From: CBDBCU01 sp965203435
GTDB lineage: Bacteria > Chloroflexota > Dehalococcoidia > Lucifugimonadales > UBA3495
Direction: 5' to 3'
Length of the DNA stretch: 64,000 nt
Assembly (NCBI GenBank): GCA_965203435.1
Contig: CBDBCU010000002.1
Span: 620,001 to 684,000, forward strand
Of the stretch, positions 15,936-23,133 are shown piece after piece (the stretch's first letter is position 1; the number at the start of each line of letters is the position of its first letter). Below the pieces are notes generated by a model. It was not told where the DNA came from and searched no databases. It worked only from the letters and a program-made list of their open reading frames with translations. Both the position numbers and the translations under genes were made by a program.

Positions 15936-16283
15936 ATGATAACCCGAACGGTAACCAAGGAAGTAACCGAGGCCATGGCCAAACTGGTCGGCGACGCCCT
16001 GCGGGAACGGTTCAAGGACGACGGCCTGGTCTTTGACCCGATTATCGCGGAACGGGCTATCGACCACTACGGCGACGGCGGCGAGTATGTGGACATATTC
16101 GTGATCTTCGACGGCGACCAGGAAAAGCTGGACACCCGCTGGATTAACGGGCTGTGGATTATGCTCGACCCGCAAATGGAGGAGTTGGGCATAACCTCGG
16201 TGCCGAGCCTTTCCTTCGTGGAAAAAAGCGAGTGGGCGGAAGTTTTCCACGGCCAGTATCAGAGGCGCGATGAACTCTGGTGA
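15936..16283 (+). CDS. Conserved hypothetical protein preceding a HEPN gene, possible antitoxin
   Basis: A 115-residue protein: 'MITRTVTKEVTEAMAKLVGDALRERF...ERAIDHYGDGGEYVDIFVIFDGDQEKLDTRWINGLWIMLDPQMEELGI'. The strand 'YVDIFVIFDGD' and position directly before a HEPN gene (overlap of 14 bases) recall nucleotidyltransferase partners of HEPN toxins, but the G-S-x-x-x-G and paired D-x-D of those enzymes are absent. It may be a divergent or reduced partner, or a separate fold. The overlap shows tight coupling. Start ATG 15936 is preceded by 'TGAGGGGG'. Confidence 0.7.
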   Translation: MITRTVTKEVTEAMAKLVGDALRERFKDDGLVFDPIIAERAIDHYGDGGEYVDIFVIFDGDQEKLDTRWINGLWIMLDPQMEELGITSVPSLSFVEKSEWAEVFHGQYQRRDELW

Positions 16284-16752
16284 CCTGCTGCGTATTGCCC
16301 GGCATCTGGCCGCCGGTTCGGTGGGCAGCGGCCGCGGCCGGCCGCGGCAAACCGACCTGTGCCGGGCGGTCAGCGCGGCCTACTACGCTATGTTTCACGC
16401 CCTGGCCCAATGCTGCGCCGATCTGCTGGCCGGCAGTACCGCTACCGCGCGCCGTCAAGAGGCTTGGCGGCAGACTTACCGGGCCTTGGAGCATGGCTTG
16501 GCCCGCAGCCAGTGCAACAACCATACCGCTATGCGCCGGTTCCCGCCGGAAATTCGCAGGTTCGCCGAGGTCTTTGTGACGATGCAGCGGCAACGCCATC
16601 ACGCCGACTACGACCCGGGCATAACCTATTCCCGGTCTCAGGTCATACGGTTCATCGGCCAGGTGTCCGACACCATCGCCGACTTCAACGCCGCCGACCG
16701 GGGGCAACGGCGGGCCTTTTCCCTTTATGTCCTGTTCCGCCGGCGGCCCTAG
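16270..16752 (+). CDS. HEPN-domain protein, putative RNase toxin or partner
   Basis: A 160-residue helical protein with 'TDLCRAVSAAYYAMFHALAQCCADLL' (residues 33-60), the standard HEPN core helix. Downstream is 'VTMQRQRHHADYDPG' (residues 104-118), where Arg and His have the close spacing expected for the R-x-x-x-x-H type catalytic motif. HEPN proteins often cut RNA and are neutralised by a co-encoded partner, which would be the overlapping upstream gene. A C-terminal helix ('QVIRFIGQVSDTIADFNAA') completes the domain. The pair is inserted between the peptidase and efp, breaking their usual adjacency. Confidence 0.78.
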   Translation: MNSGDLLRIARHLAAGSVGSGRGRPRQTDLCRAVSAAYYAMFHALAQCCADLLAGSTATARRQEAWRQTYRALEHGLARSQCNNHTAMRRFPPEIRRFAEVFVTMQRQRHHADYDPGITYSRSQVIRFIGQVSDTIADFNAADRGQRRAFSLYVLFRRRP

Positions 16753-16801
16753 CGGAAACGCCGCCCCGTACCCCCAGCCCCTCAGGAGGGAACGCAAACC
16801 T

Positions 16802-17368
16802 ATGAGCATCAACTTCAGCGACCTCAGCCGCAATATGGTCATCGAACTCGACGGCCAGCCCTGGCAGATTATGGACTACGAGCGGCACAAGATGCAGCAG
16901 CGCGCCCCGGTAACCCGCATCAAGATGAAAAACCTCCTCTCCGGCGCGGTGGTGGAGCGCACCTTTCAGCGCTACGACACCAATTTCGCCGTCGCCGAAA
17001 TCGACAGCCGGGAAACCCAGTACCTCTACACCGACGGCAGCTACTACTACTTCCTGGATCAGGAAACCTTCGACCAGTACGAAGTGACCCGGGAGCAGCT
17101 GGGCAACGCCCTCGACTACCTGAAAGAGACGATGCTGGTGGAGCTGGTCTTTTACAAAGGCGCCGCCATCAATGTCAACCTGCCCACCCATGTCGACCTG
17201 GCCGTGGCCGAAACGCCGCCGGCCTTCCGCGGCGACACCGCCCAGGGCGGCAACAAGCCGGCTACTCTGGAAACCGGCCTGCGGGTCAATGTCCCGATGT
17301 TCATTACCCCCGGAACCGTTATTCGGGTCGATACCCGCAACGGGCAATACACTGAGCGGGTCAGCTAG
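16802..17368 (+). CDS. efp: Elongation factor P with unusual loop
   Basis: A 188-residue translation factor that helps ribosomes form bonds in polyproline stretches. All three beta-barrel domains are present (KOW-like 1-64, OB 65-128, C-terminal 129-188; final motif 'LRVNVPMFITPGTVIRVDTRNGQY'). At the tip loop that normally reads K-P-G-K-G, this protein has 'HKMQQRAPVTR': aligned without gaps, Gln replaces the lysine that other EF-Ps beta-lysylate or otherwise modify, with Arg next. So it may work unmodified or use another modification. Start ATG 16802 follows 'AGGAGGGA'. xseA starts 8 bases after the stop codon. Confidence 0.95.
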   Translation: MSINFSDLSRNMVIELDGQPWQIMDYERHKMQQRAPVTRIKMKNLLSGAVVERTFQRYDTNFAVAEIDSRETQYLYTDGSYYYFLDQETFDQYEVTREQLGNALDYLKETMLVELVFYKGAAINVNLPTHVDLAVAETPPAFRGDTAQGGNKPATLETGLRVNVPMFITPGTVIRVDTRNGQYTERVS

Positions 17369-17375
17369 GGGCGTT

Positions 17376-19037
17376 GTGACGCAGCCGCGGGAACATACGG
17401 AAGTCCTCAGCGTCAGCCAGGTGGCCGTCCACCTGCGGGAACTGCTGGAAAGCAATCCCTTTCTGGGCGACCTGTGGATTGTCGGCGAGGTTTCCAATCG
17501 CCGCGCCTCGACCAGCGGCCACACCTACTTTACCCTCAAGGACAGCAAGGCCGCCCTGAACTGCATCCTCTTTCGCGGCCACGGCGTCAGCGCCGCCGGC
17601 CTGCTGGAAAACGGCAAAACGGTGCGCGCCCACGGGCGGATGAGTTTCTACGAACCCCGCGGCTCCACCGATTTTATGGTCGACCGGGTTCTGCCGGAGG
17701 GGGAGGGCGAACTGGCCCGGGAACTGGAACGGCTGAAAGCCCGCCTGGCCGCCGAGGGTCTGTTTGAGGAATCCCGCAAGCGGCCGCTGCCGCCTTTTCC
17801 TCAGGTTATCGGCGTAGTAACTTCCCCCAACGGCGCGGCTTGGCAGGATATTCAGAATGTGCTGCGCCGCCGCTATCCCCTGGCCGAGCTGTTGCTGGCC
17901 CCTACGCAAGTTCAAGGTTTGGATGCGGCCCCGGCCATCGCCGCCGCCCTGGCCCGGCTGGACGCCGCCGGCCGGGCCGAGGTGGTCATCCTGGCCCGCG
18001 GCGGCGGCTCTTTGGAGGATTTGTGGCCCTTTAACGAGGAGGAAGTGGCTAGGGCCATATTCCGCAGCCGCAGCCCGGTGGTCAGCGGCGTGGGCCACGA
18101 AACCGACTTTACCCTTGCCGACTATGTGGCTGACCGCCGCGCCCCCACGCCCTCGGCGGCGGCGGAACTGACTACGCCGGACGGGACCATCCTGCGGCAG
18201 ACAGCCCAGGATTGGCTGGAGCGCAGCTATCGGGGGGCGCTGCGCGTGGTAGCCGATTATCAGGACGAAACGGCCGCCCTTTCCCGCCGCTTGGAGTTGG
18301 GCTTGCCCGACTTGAACGGCTGGAAAAGGCGGGTGGATGACCTGGGCGATGCGGTCCGTCTCCGTTTCCGCAATCGGCTGCGCCTGGCCCGGGTGGAAGT
18401 GGCCGGCTTGGAAAGCCGCTTGCGTACCCTGGATCCGGCGGCCACTTTGCGCCGGGGTTTTGCCGTAGTGCAGGGCGGCGACAATGGGCCGGTAATCACC
18501 GCCGCCGGCCAAGTGGCCGCCGGCCAGGCCCTGACCATCACCGTAACTGACGGCATCATCCCGGCCGCCGTAACCGATGGCATAACGCCGCCGCCGGCCG
18601 CCGCCATACCCGTTGCCGCTGAACCCAACGCCGCCCGCTACGAAGTTGCCGCTGAACCCGACGCCGCCCCGGCTGCTACTGAGGAAACCGACACTATCCC
18701 GGCCGCTACTGATGAATCCGCCACTATCCCGGCCGCTACTGATGAATCCGCCGCCATCACGGCCGTTACTGACGAAACCGCCACCATCCCGGCCGCCGCC
18801 GCTGAACCCGCCGCCATCCCGGCCGCCGCCCCTGAATCCGCCGCCGACCAGGACTTGGCCGCTGAATTCGAATCCGACTCCGCCCCGGAGCCGCCAACGC
18901 CGGATTTAGACCCGGAACTGGCGGAGCCGCCGCCCTCCTCCTCTCTCACCTGGGAGCCGGCCGGAGAACCGCCGCCTCGTCCGACCCGCCGCCGCGGCCG
19001 CCCGGTCGAGCCGCCGGGGATGGAGCGGTTGTTTTAG
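17376..19037 (+). CDS. xseA: Exodeoxyribonuclease VII large subunit with long Ala/Pro/Glu-rich tail
   Basis: XseA cuts single-stranded DNA from both ends together with XseB. The OB-fold region ('LSVSQVAVHLRELLESNPFLGDLWIVGEVSNR') and catalytic domain ('IGVVTSPNGAAWQDIQNVLRRRYP', 'ARGGGSLEDLWPFNEEEVARAI', 'SGVGHETDFTLADYVADRRAPTPSAAAEL') are intact, and the core closes near residue 395 ('LTITVTDGI'). About 155 further residues follow, low-complexity and negatively charged, with 10-residue repeats such as 'TIPAATDESA'. The tail ends 'RRRGRPVEPPGMERLF'. I choose GTG 17376, just after efp; no earlier codon fits the conserved start. No xseB follows. Confidence 0.92.
   Translation: MTQPREHTEVLSVSQVAVHLRELLESNPFLGDLWIVGEVSNRRASTSGHTYFTLKDSKAALNCILFRGHGVSAAGLLENGKTVRAHGRMSFYEPRGSTDFMVDRVLPEGEGELARELERLKARLAAEGLFEESRKRPLPPFPQVIGVVTSPNGAAWQDIQNVLRRRYPLAELLLAPTQVQGLDAAPAIAAALARLDAAGRAEVVILARGGGSLEDLWPFNEEEVARAIFRSRSPVVSGVGHETDFTLADYVADRRAPTPSAAAELTTPDGTILRQTAQDWLERSYRGALRVVADYQDETAALSRRLELGLPDLNGWKRRVDDLGDAVRLRFRNRLRLARVEVAGLESRLRTLDPAATLRRGFAVVQGGDNGPVITAAGQVAAGQALTITVTDGIIPAAVTDGITPPPAAAIPVAAEPNAARYEVAAEPDAAPAATEETDTIPAATDESATIPAATDESAAITAVTDETATIPAAAAEPAAIPAAAPESAADQDLAAEFESDSAPEPPTPDLDPELAEPPPSSSLTWEPAGEPPPRPTRRRGRPVEPPGMERLF
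18688..18846 (+). repeat. Tandem 30-bp repeats coding the XseA tail
   Basis: Units of 30 bases such as 'ACTATCCCGGCCGCTACTGA' + 'TGAATCCGCC' repeat about five times with growing divergence toward the 3' end, encoding decapeptides of the 'TIPAATDESA' type. This is in-frame and inside xseA, so length changes keep the reading frame. Confidence 0.8.
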
Positions 19038-20638
19038 GGGGCGGCCGGCAACTCCACCGGGTCGCCCGGCGTCAAATCCAATCCTTGCAGGCCAGGGTAG
19101 TCCGGGGCGTAGCGATAGACCCGAAACAGGCGATTGTCATACACCTGCACCCCATCGGGCCGGACACTGGCCGGCATCGGCGCGCCCTGCCGCAGGGGGC
19201 CGTCCGGCGTCACCGGGCTGATATAGCGCCAAACCTCTTGGCCCGCCGGCGTTACCTCAATAATGGCCCCGTGAGCCGAATCCAATATCAGGGTGTTGCC
19301 GTTGGGCAGCCGTTGCGCCCCGGATTGAGCCGGGGCGTAAAAATCCGCGCCGGCGTCATAAGTCCACACCGGCCCGGCCGGCGGATAGATTCCGTCCTCT
19401 GGCCGGTAGCCGCTGCCTTGGGCCGGCGGGATAAACTCGTTCACCGTGGAATAGTTGCGCCGATCCCGGGGAAACTCGTTGCCGTTGTTGAACAGCAGGA
19501 TGTTGCCCGCCCCCGGCAATCCCGGCCGAATCCAATGGGCGGTATGCGGCCAGAACAGGCGCTGGTCGGCCAAACTTCCCGCCTGATAGGCCCGGGGATT
19601 GCCCCAGCGATAGAGCAAATCGCCGCCCCGGCCGCCTTGACCGCCGCCGGAGCCGGCCGCTTCCGCCGTAGTGGTACTGTGGTCGATAATCCAGACCTCG
19701 CTGTAGTTGCGGGCCGAAATCATTATCTGATCCAATTCCGGGTGATAATCCAGGGAGTTGGAATGAACCAGGTTCGGCTTTTGCTGCGGCGGCAGGACGG
19801 CCAAGCGGCCCAGCCGATAGTTCAGGTCAATCAACTCCGGATGGTCGGCTACTACCCCATAGTTGGACTGGTCCGGAGCAAAATCCTGAATCAGATGTTC
19901 CCACATGGACCATTCCCAGACGATTTCCCCGCTATCCGGCCCGGTGGGGCGCACTTCCACCACGGCCGGGATGCGGAAAGTTTCGACATTATCCGGCAGG
20001 AACCGGGGATTGCCCCCGGCGGCGATGATTTCCGCGGCGGTTTTATTCTGCCGGGACAGCAGCAACACATTGCCATTGGGCATTTTCAGGAAGTCGTGAT
20101 GCTGCCCCCGGTGTTCGTACTGCCAGACCACATTTCCCGCCGGGTCAATTTCCCGGACGCCGCCGCCGCGCCGCCCGCCATAGCCGGAGACCAGCAGATT
20201 GCCATTTTCCAGCAGCTTGGCGGAACCGGCAATATCGGCCAGCTGCCACTGGTGAACCACCCGCCCGGCATTGTCAATCAGGTAAATCGTATCGCCGCTG
20301 CTCCGATTAAAGAGGGTATAGCCCGGGAAAGACCCCGGCTCGTTCCGCAGCAATCCTACCGGGGTTTCCACATACACCGTGTCGTCCGGGGTTGGCGCAA
20401 CGGTCGGCGCGGCCGTTCCATCGGCAACCGGCGCGGTCGTAGCCGTTGGCACCGGGCTGGGTACGGGCGTCGGCAGCGGCGTAGCGGTAGGTACCGGCGT
20501 GGGCGCCGGCTTAGTAGTGGGTACGGGCGTGGGCGCCGGCGTAACCGGCGGCAGTGGGGGACTGGTGCAAGCGGCGGCCAGCAACAAGCCGATAAGCAGG
20601 GCGGCAATCAAGGGAAAGCGGCGGACGATACCGGACAT
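19034..20638 (-). CDS. Arylsulfotransferase-like beta-propeller lipoprotein
   Basis: A 534-residue exported lipoprotein. The signal peptide is 'IAALLIGLLLAAACT' with lipidated Cys near residue 24, followed by a Thr/Pro repeat linker ('TPAPTPVPTTKPAPTPVPTATP') typical of surface anchoring. The body is a beta-propeller of the ASST/PQQ-like type: 'YTLFNRSSGDTIYLIDNAGRVVHQW', 'HHDFLKMPNGNVLLL', 'NLVHSNSLDYHPELDQIMISARNYSEVWIID', 'AQRLPNGNTLILDSAHGAIIEVTPAGQEVW'. The 'HxNSxDY' and 'SxRNxxE' motifs are those of arylsulfotransferases, which move sulfate between phenols. Start ATG 20638 has 'GGGAGG' upstream. Its 3' end overlaps xseA by four bases, tail to tail. Confidence 0.8.
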   Translation of the reverse strand: MSGIVRRFPLIAALLIGLLLAAACTSPPLPPVTPAPTPVPTTKPAPTPVPTATPLPTPVPSPVPTATTAPVADGTAAPTVAPTPDDTVYVETPVGLLRNEPGSFPGYTLFNRSSGDTIYLIDNAGRVVHQWQLADIAGSAKLLENGNLLVSGYGGRRGGGVREIDPAGNVVWQYEHRGQHHDFLKMPNGNVLLLSRQNKTAAEIIAAGGNPRFLPDNVETFRIPAVVEVRPTGPDSGEIVWEWSMWEHLIQDFAPDQSNYGVVADHPELIDLNYRLGRLAVLPPQQKPNLVHSNSLDYHPELDQIMISARNYSEVWIIDHSTTTAEAAGSGGGQGGRGGDLLYRWGNPRAYQAGSLADQRLFWPHTAHWIRPGLPGAGNILLFNNGNEFPRDRRNYSTVNEFIPPAQGSGYRPEDGIYPPAGPVWTYDAGADFYAPAQSGAQRLPNGNTLILDSAHGAIIEVTPAGQEVWRYISPVTPDGPLRQGAPMPASVRPDGVQVYDNRLFRVYRYAPDYPGLQGLDLTPGDPVELPAAP

Positions 20639-20737
20639 TTTGCGGAAAAACCTCCCGGATAAGGCAAGCTCAATCCCCGGCGATGGGGGATTACATAACG
20701 GCAACTATTATGCCACAAAGCCGGGAAAACTGCCAAC

Positions 20738-20852
20738 GGATTCAAACATGGATAGACAGGATTAACAGGATTCTTGTATCGGATTAGAACGGTACTGACC
20801 GTCAACAACCTTTCTATACAGACCCAAGAATCCTGTTTATCCATGTTGATTA
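20738..20852. repeat. Family-3 hairpin repeat, copy 1
   Basis: Begins 'GGATTCAAACATGGATAGAC' + 'AGGATTAACAGGATTC' and ends with its approximate inverse 'GAATCCTGTTTATCCATGTTGAT'. The centre carries 'CGGATTAGAACGGTACTGACCGTC'. The second copy lies at 44474-44600 and has the centre in inverted order. A fragment 'GATTCAAACATGGATGGA' is at 55910. Confidence 0.8.
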
Positions 20853-20883
20853 AAAATGAATTGGAAAATTGCCCGCAAACGGC

Positions 20884-20912
20884 TTGACATACTTGGCAAC
20901 CGGGTTTATACT
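20884..20912 (+). promoter_or_regulatory. Strong promoter of the G-tract gene
   Basis: TTGACA (20884-20889), 17 bases, TATACT (20907-20912), 44 bases before the ATG at 20957. Near-perfect consensus. Confidence 0.8.
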
Positions 20913-20956
20913 GCCCCTCAGCACAGACCCCCAACCTTATCCGAGAGGAAATAGCC

Positions 20957-21776
20957 ATGTCCCTGCGAAATGTAGTAGCCGTCGCGGTGCTGCTCTTTTT
21001 AATCAACATAATGGGGGGGGGGGGCAACCGCGTCCCAGGCCCGTTCCATCCCCTGGGACTGCGCCGACTGGCAAGCCTTTGCCCATGACGACCGGACTAC
21101 TGCCATCCTGGAATCCCTGGCCGAAAACCGGGGCAAGACCCTCTACTGCGGCATCGACCAGTCCGACACCTTTGCCAAGGCCGAAACCTGGGCCGCCGGC
21201 CGCGACCGCAACGAGCGGGATGACACCGTCTATTTCGGAGAACGCGGCCAGTTCCGGGGTTTCATCGCCGCCCAGGAGGGCTGGCTGACTGACGGGGAAT
21301 CGGGAGTTACCGGGGTCAGCATCGACCGCATTTTTGAGTTCCCCCGGGAGCAGGGGAAACGGCGCAAGCAGGTGGTGCGGCGGAGCGTGGATAGCGCCAC
21401 CGATGGTCTTGAGGGGGTCAGCTCTTGCGGCCGGGATATTGACCTATCCACCACCGCTTGCGCCGATTCGGGGCTGGGCAGCGGCCAGCCGGCGGCGCGG
21501 ATTTCTTATTTCAGGCTTGACCCGTCAACCGGAGGATATGCGGTTAACCCCGATTGGGCGGCTTTAACCGCGGCGGTCGCGCGGGATTATTGCCGCCGGG
21601 AAGGTTTTACCCGGGCCACGAATGTCGAGTCCGTTGACCCGGGAATTACTGAGGTCAACGAGCAGGCGACCAGCCCGGTTTGGCAATACGCGACCCGGAA
21701 CAGCATGACTGTGGCCTATCAAGTCCGCGCCTGGAGCGCCACCTGCGTCAAAGTAAAACGCCGCGCCCGCCGCTAG
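20957..21776 (+). pseudogene. Secreted Cys-containing protein, frameshifted or switched off at a G12 tract
   Basis: ATG 20957, with 'CGAGAGGAA' upstream, opens a signal peptide ('MSLRNVVAVAVLLFLINIM') that runs into twelve G's (21013-21024) and then out of frame to an early stop near 21088. With eleven G's it would continue as GGGATASQA, a good signal-peptidase site, followed by 'RSIPWDCADWQAFAHDDRTT' and about 245 more residues ending at TAG 21776. That downstream frame is fully open and protein-like, with Cys in 'LYCGIDQ', 'SSCGRDI', 'TACADS', 'RDYCRREG' and 'SATCVKV'. No family is recognised. A promoter and a terminator bracket it. Either slippage at G12 switches it on and off, or the tract was miscounted in sequencing. 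Confidence 0.75.
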
Positions 21777-21815
21777 GGCGGCGTAACCGGCCGTTGGCCC
21801 TTAGGAAACCTTTTT

Positions 21816-21853
21816 GCTGTCCTTCCCGGCTTGGCTGGGGAGGACAGCTTTTT
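21816..21853 (+). terminator. Intrinsic terminator of the G-tract gene
   Basis: GCTGTCCTTCCC (21816-21827) pairs with GGGGAGGACAGC (21837-21848), one G-U pair, then TTTTT. It lies 40 bases after the TAG. Confidence 0.85.
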
Positions 21854-21872
21854 GTGGCTATTATCCGGCCAT

Positions 21873-21957
21873 CATCCGGACGGGCAAGGAACCCTCTGCC
21901 GGCAATGCGGCCGTTACAGGGAAACTATCCCAGCATCCGGACGGGCAAGGAACCCTC
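21873..21957 (+). repeat. Direct repeat pair, 25 bp, 60 bp apart
   Basis: CATCCGGACGGGCAAGGAAC + CCTCT occurs at 21873-21897 and again at 21933-21957. The second copy directly abuts the family-1 repeat. It may be a partial duplication that happened when that element arrived. Confidence 0.75.
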
Positions 21958-21959
21958 TC

Positions 21960-22062
21960 TACCGTCATTCCCGCGTAAGCGGAAATCCAGAAATGCCTGC
22001 CATAAGTCGGCTTGTCTGACGCAGTACCGTCGGGATTCCCGCTTACGCGGGAATGACGGTAG
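21960..22062. repeat. Family-1 palindromic repeat
   Basis: TACCGTCATTCCCGCGTAAG at the left end and CGGGATTCCCGCTTACGCGG + GAATGACGGTA at the right; about 102 bp. The centre ('CATAAGTCGGCTTGTCTGAC') differs from other copies, so centres diverge faster than ends. Confidence 0.85.
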
Positions 22063-22079
22063 AGGAGGCCGGGGATATT

Positions 22080-23114
22080 TTATCCCCCACTGCGGGCCGT
22101 TCCGGGCAGCGGCGGCAGGTTCAACATCAGGTTTTCCAGGGCCAGGCGGGCGTTGGCGTTGCCGTCCAGGGCCGCCAGGGCGCCGTTCAGGCGGCGGATA
22201 AAGGCGGCGACCTGGGCGGTGGTCAGGCGGCCGGCCTGCAAGTTCAGCGGGGTCAGGCAGTCGGCATTGTGGACATACTCGGCGGCGGCCTCTTTAATCA
22301 GCAGCAAATCCCGCCACCAGCGCAGCCACAAATACAGCAATTCCCGGGCATCCTCCCGCTCCCGATTAAAGCGGGTCGCCAGTTCCGCCGCATAGTCAAA
22401 GCGCACATCCAAGCCGCCGTTGCAAACCTCTTGCAGCCGGGCCAATTCGGCCGCCCGCTGCTCCAGAATTTCCCCATCCCGCAACGCGTTGACCGCCTGC
22501 CCTAAACAGCCGCGGGACAAGCGGGCCAAAGCGGCCGCTTGCTCCGGATCGGCCTGATAATCGTTGACCAGCCGCTGCTCCAGTTCGGCCCGGGCCATCG
22601 GTTTCAGATACAGGGCGCGGCAGCGGGAGCGGATGGTGGACAGCAGGGCGTCCTCGTTGGCGGTCAGCAACAGGAGCATAGTTTGCTCCGGCGGCTCCTC
22701 CAGGGTTTTCAGCAGGGCATTGGCGGCGGCGGCGTTCATCAGTTCCGCCCCGTCAATGATGATGGTCTTGCACAGGCCCTCGTAGGCGGACAGGTTGAGA
22801 AAAGCCTCGATTTCCCGCACCTGGTCGATGCGGATGTCCCGGCGGGCCGGGCCGTCCTCCTCGGCGCGGCCAATGCCGATAATCTGCACATCCGGATGGA
22901 CGCCGCGGGCGATGCGCCGGCATTGGGAACACTCGCCGCAGGGGGATCCGGCGGCCCGGTCGGGGCAGTTGACCGCCTGGGTCAAGTTCAGGGCCAGGGT
23001 CATTTTGCCCACGTGCGGCGGGCCGACCAGCAGATAGGCGTGGGCCAGCCGCCCGGTTTGCAGCCCGGCGGAAAGCTGGCGGATCAGGTGTTCCTGCCCG
23101 TAGGTTTGCCACAT
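22080..23114 (-). CDS. holB: DNA polymerase III subunit delta'
   Basis: A 344-residue clamp-loader subunit. The Walker A region is 'LLVGPPHVGKMTLALNL' (residues 28-44), with Met where the Thr/Ser of GKT/S usually sits. A zinc module 'CPDRAAGSPCGECSQC' follows near 50-65, then 'KTIIIDGAELMNAAAANALLKTLEEPPEQTMLLLLTAN' and the 'RSRC' arginine-finger motif near 163. The C-terminal collar domain is present. Delta' normally binds no ATP in Gram-negatives, so the altered GKM is not surprising. It lies 19 bases after lysA on the same strand and is probably co-transcribed with it. Confidence 0.92.
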   Translation of the reverse strand: MWQTYGQEHLIRQLSAGLQTGRLAHAYLLVGPPHVGKMTLALNLTQAVNCPDRAAGSPCGECSQCRRIARGVHPDVQIIGIGRAEEDGPARRDIRIDQVREIEAFLNLSAYEGLCKTIIIDGAELMNAAAANALLKTLEEPPEQTMLLLLTANEDALLSTIRSRCRALYLKPMARAELEQRLVNDYQADPEQAAALARLSRGCLGQAVNALRDGEILEQRAAELARLQEVCNGGLDVRFDYAAELATRFNREREDARELLYLWLRWWRDLLLIKEAAAEYVHNADCLTPLNLQAGRLTTAQVAAFIRRLNGALAALDGNANARLALENLMLNLPPLPGTARSGG

Positions 23115-23133
23115 AGCCTAATCCCGCCGTCCC

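Noticed and set aside
19085..20662. 500-codon open frame on the plus strand opposite the arylsulfotransferase-like gene
   Set aside because: Antisense to a lipoprotein with a clean signal peptide and propeller motifs; no independent support.
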